Under the pieces are notes generated by a model. The model saw only the letters and a program-made list of their open reading frames with translations. It was not told the DNA's origin and searched no databases. A DNA stretch of 6,834 nt from CAZTHL01 sp964613585 (GTDB lineage Bacteria; Pseudomonadota; Alphaproteobacteria; DSM-16000; Inquilinaceae): NCBI GenBank assembly GCA_964613585.1, contig CAZTHL010000136.1, positions 1-6,834 of the forward strand. Direction: 5' to 3'. Shown here piece by piece: positions 5,427 through 6,834 of the stretch. How positions within the stretch are numbered: the first letter of the stretch is position 1; each line of letters opens with the position of its first letter. The position numbers and the translations under genes are program-made.

Positions 5427-6785
5427 TTGAGCATCGACACGACCGTCTCGGCGTCCAGCCGTCCCGAGCCGGCCGACGCGACGCTGCCCGAGCGGGTGCG
5501 GGAGCGGATACGCACGCAGGAGGAAAACGCGGAGATCCTGATCGGCTGGGCGCAGCTGGCCATCATCTCCGTCTTCGCCGCGCTCTACGCGATCGCGCCC
5601 AAGGCGGCCGACAGCGAGACCGGCATGTTCGAGCCGGCGCCCATCGCCATCGCCATCTACTTCGTGTTCACCCTGGTGCGGCTGATCCTGGCCTACCGGC
5701 GCTTCACGCCGGCCTGGTTCCTCGACCTGTCGATCATCATCGACATGGCCATGCTGATGGCGCTCATCTGGAGCTTCCACCTCCAGTACGACCAGGAGCC
5801 GCCGTTCTACCTGAAGGCGCCGACGCTGCTCTACGTGTTCATCTTCATCAGCCTGCGCGCGCTGCGCTTCGATCCGCGCTTCGTGCTGACCGCCGGCCTG
5901 GTCGCCGCCGTCGGCTGGCTGATGCTGGTCGGCTACGCCGTGTACAGCAGCCCGCCCGACACCATAACCCGCAACTATATCGAGTACATGACCAGCAACA
6001 AGATCCTGCTGGGCGCGGAGTTCGACAAGGTCATCTCGATCCTGATGGTCTCGCTGATCCTTACGGCGGCGCTCTACCGGGCACGGCGCCTGCTCGTGCT
6101 GGCGGTGCGCGAGGGCACGGCGGTGCAGGACCTGAGCCGCTTCTTCGCCCCGGAGATCGCCCGGACCATCACCGAATCGGAGCAGCAGCTCGCCGCCGGC
6201 GAGGGCGAGGCGCGGGATGCCGCCATCCTGATCGTCGACATCCGCGGCTTCACTCAGTTCGCCAACACCCTACCGGCGCACGACGTGATCCGCCTCCTGT
6301 CAAGCTACCAGGCGCGCATGATCCCGGTGATTCGCCGGCACGGCGGCGCCATCGACAAGTTTCTGGGCGACGGGATCATGGCCAGCTTCGGCGCGGTCGG
6401 CCCGTCGCCGAGCTACGCCGCCGACGCCCTGCGCGCGGTCGACGAGATCCTCCGGGTCGCGGATGACTGGAACCGGCGCCGGGCCAGCCAGGGCTTCCCC
6501 ACGCCGCTGGCGGTCAACGCGGCCGTGGCCACCGGCAAGGTGGTGTTCGGCCCGGTAGGCGACCAGACACGCCTCGAGTACACCGTCATCGGCGGCGCCG
6601 TGAACCTCGCCGCCAAGCTCGAGAAGCACAACAAGCGGGAGCGGGCGCGCGCGCTCACCTCCGGCGCGACCTACCGGCTGGCGCTCGAGCAGGGCTACCG
6701 TCCGCCCCACCGGCAGCCCGAGCGGCCAAGCCGACACCTGCCGGAGATGGACGAGCCGGTCGACCTGGTGGTGCTGGCCGCCTAG
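5427..6785 (+). CDS. Membrane class III adenylate/guanylate cyclase with six transmembrane helices
   Basis: Inner-membrane signalling enzyme of 452 residues from TTG 5427 (463 from ATG 5394). Six hydrophobic helices lie at about 37-57, 72-90, 97-117, 134-146, 152-173 and 199-219. I do not recognise this sensor part. A linker with LSRFFAPEIA (236-245) leads to the class III cyclase domain (about 262-425). The metal-binding residues are Asp271 (IVDIRGFT) and Asp315 (KFLGDGIMASFG). Base-selecting positions are Lys311 and Thr386, a pair typical of ATP users, so cAMP is the likely product. Asn393 of the VNLAA motif is present, but the position four residues later, usually Arg, is Lys397. I recall AAKLE in some alphaproteobacterial cyclases, so activity is not excluded. 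The gene follows the methyltransferase by 65 bases and may share its transcript with the hydrolase upstream. No cyclic nucleotide receptor is in view. The TAG stop is at 6783-6785. Confidence 0.92.
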   Translation: MSIDTTVSASSRPEPADATLPERVRERIRTQEENAEILIGWAQLAIISVFAALYAIAPKAADSETGMFEPAPIAIAIYFVFTLVRLILAYRRFTPAWFLDLSIIIDMAMLMALIWSFHLQYDQEPPFYLKAPTLLYVFIFISLRALRFDPRFVLTAGLVAAVGWLMLVGYAVYSSPPDTITRNYIEYMTSNKILLGAEFDKVISILMVSLILTAALYRARRLLVLAVREGTAVQDLSRFFAPEIARTITESEQQLAAGEGEARDAAILIVDIRGFTQFANTLPAHDVIRLLSSYQARMIPVIRRHGGAIDKFLGDGIMASFGAVGPSPSYAADALRAVDEILRVADDWNRRRASQGFPTPLAVNAAVATGKVVFGPVGDQTRLEYTVIGGAVNLAAKLEKHNKRERARALTSGATYRLALEQGYRPPHRQPERPSRHLPEMDEPVDLVVLAA

Positions 6786-6834
6786 TACTACAGTTGCGGA
6801 TGGTGTGATATGGTGATTCCCTGTCCCGACTGAG
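6786..6834. other. Right-edge tail after the cyclase, no gene seen
   Basis: These 49 bases are noticeably less GC-rich than the rest. The only ATG-led frame toward the edge stops after a few codons. I see no stem with a T-run, so no terminator can be called. It is probably the start of an intergenic region. Confidence 0.4.

Overview
The window is very GC-rich, and nearly every long reading frame has a shadow on the opposite strand. I read it as a chromosomal segment of an alphaproteobacterium, most likely of the Rhodospirillales type. This placement is an inference. It rests on a long RibA with a degenerate RibB-like front half, a CenR-like response regulator, and a cyclase of a style I associate with alphaproteobacteria. 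I see no transposase, integrase, tRNA, rRNA or CRISPR array. Nothing in base composition suggests recent transfer.

Left part, minus strand (1-2038): ribA (887-2038) encodes GTP cyclohydrolase II, the first step of riboflavin synthesis. It has an intact C-terminal catalytic half behind a RibB-like domain that has lost its active-site motifs. Downstream in the same direction, after a 177-base gap full of hairpins, lies a protein of unknown function. It has a conserved-looking N-terminal half and an Ala/Pro-rich repeated tail, and it runs off the left edge.

Middle, plus strand (2243-3385): divergent from ribA across a 204-base spacer is an OmpR/PhoB-type response regulator that looks like CenR, with all phosphorylation residues present and no kinase beside it. 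A 112-residue protein of unknown function follows, with a strong ribosome binding site and a GTG start. After it comes a 256-base non-coding stretch with two hairpins, a terminator-like stem with a T-run, and a perfect 17-base inverted repeat that could be an operator.

Right part, plus strand (3642-6785): three genes run head to tail. They encode an MBL-fold metallo-hydrolase with a complete metal site, a class I SAM-dependent methyltransferase-like protein, and a six-helix membrane protein ending in a class III nucleotide cyclase domain. The cyclase keeps both metal-binding Asp residues but has Lys where the transition-state Arg normally sits. An MBL hydrolase close to a membrane cyclase suggests a make-and-break cyclic nucleotide module. 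That is a hypothesis, because this MBL family has many possible substrates.

Most of the window looks like ordinary core-genome content. The points most worth a second look are the hydrolase/methyltransferase/cyclase cluster, the inverted repeat in front of it, the Arg-to-Lys change in the cyclase, and the dead RibB-like domain on RibA.
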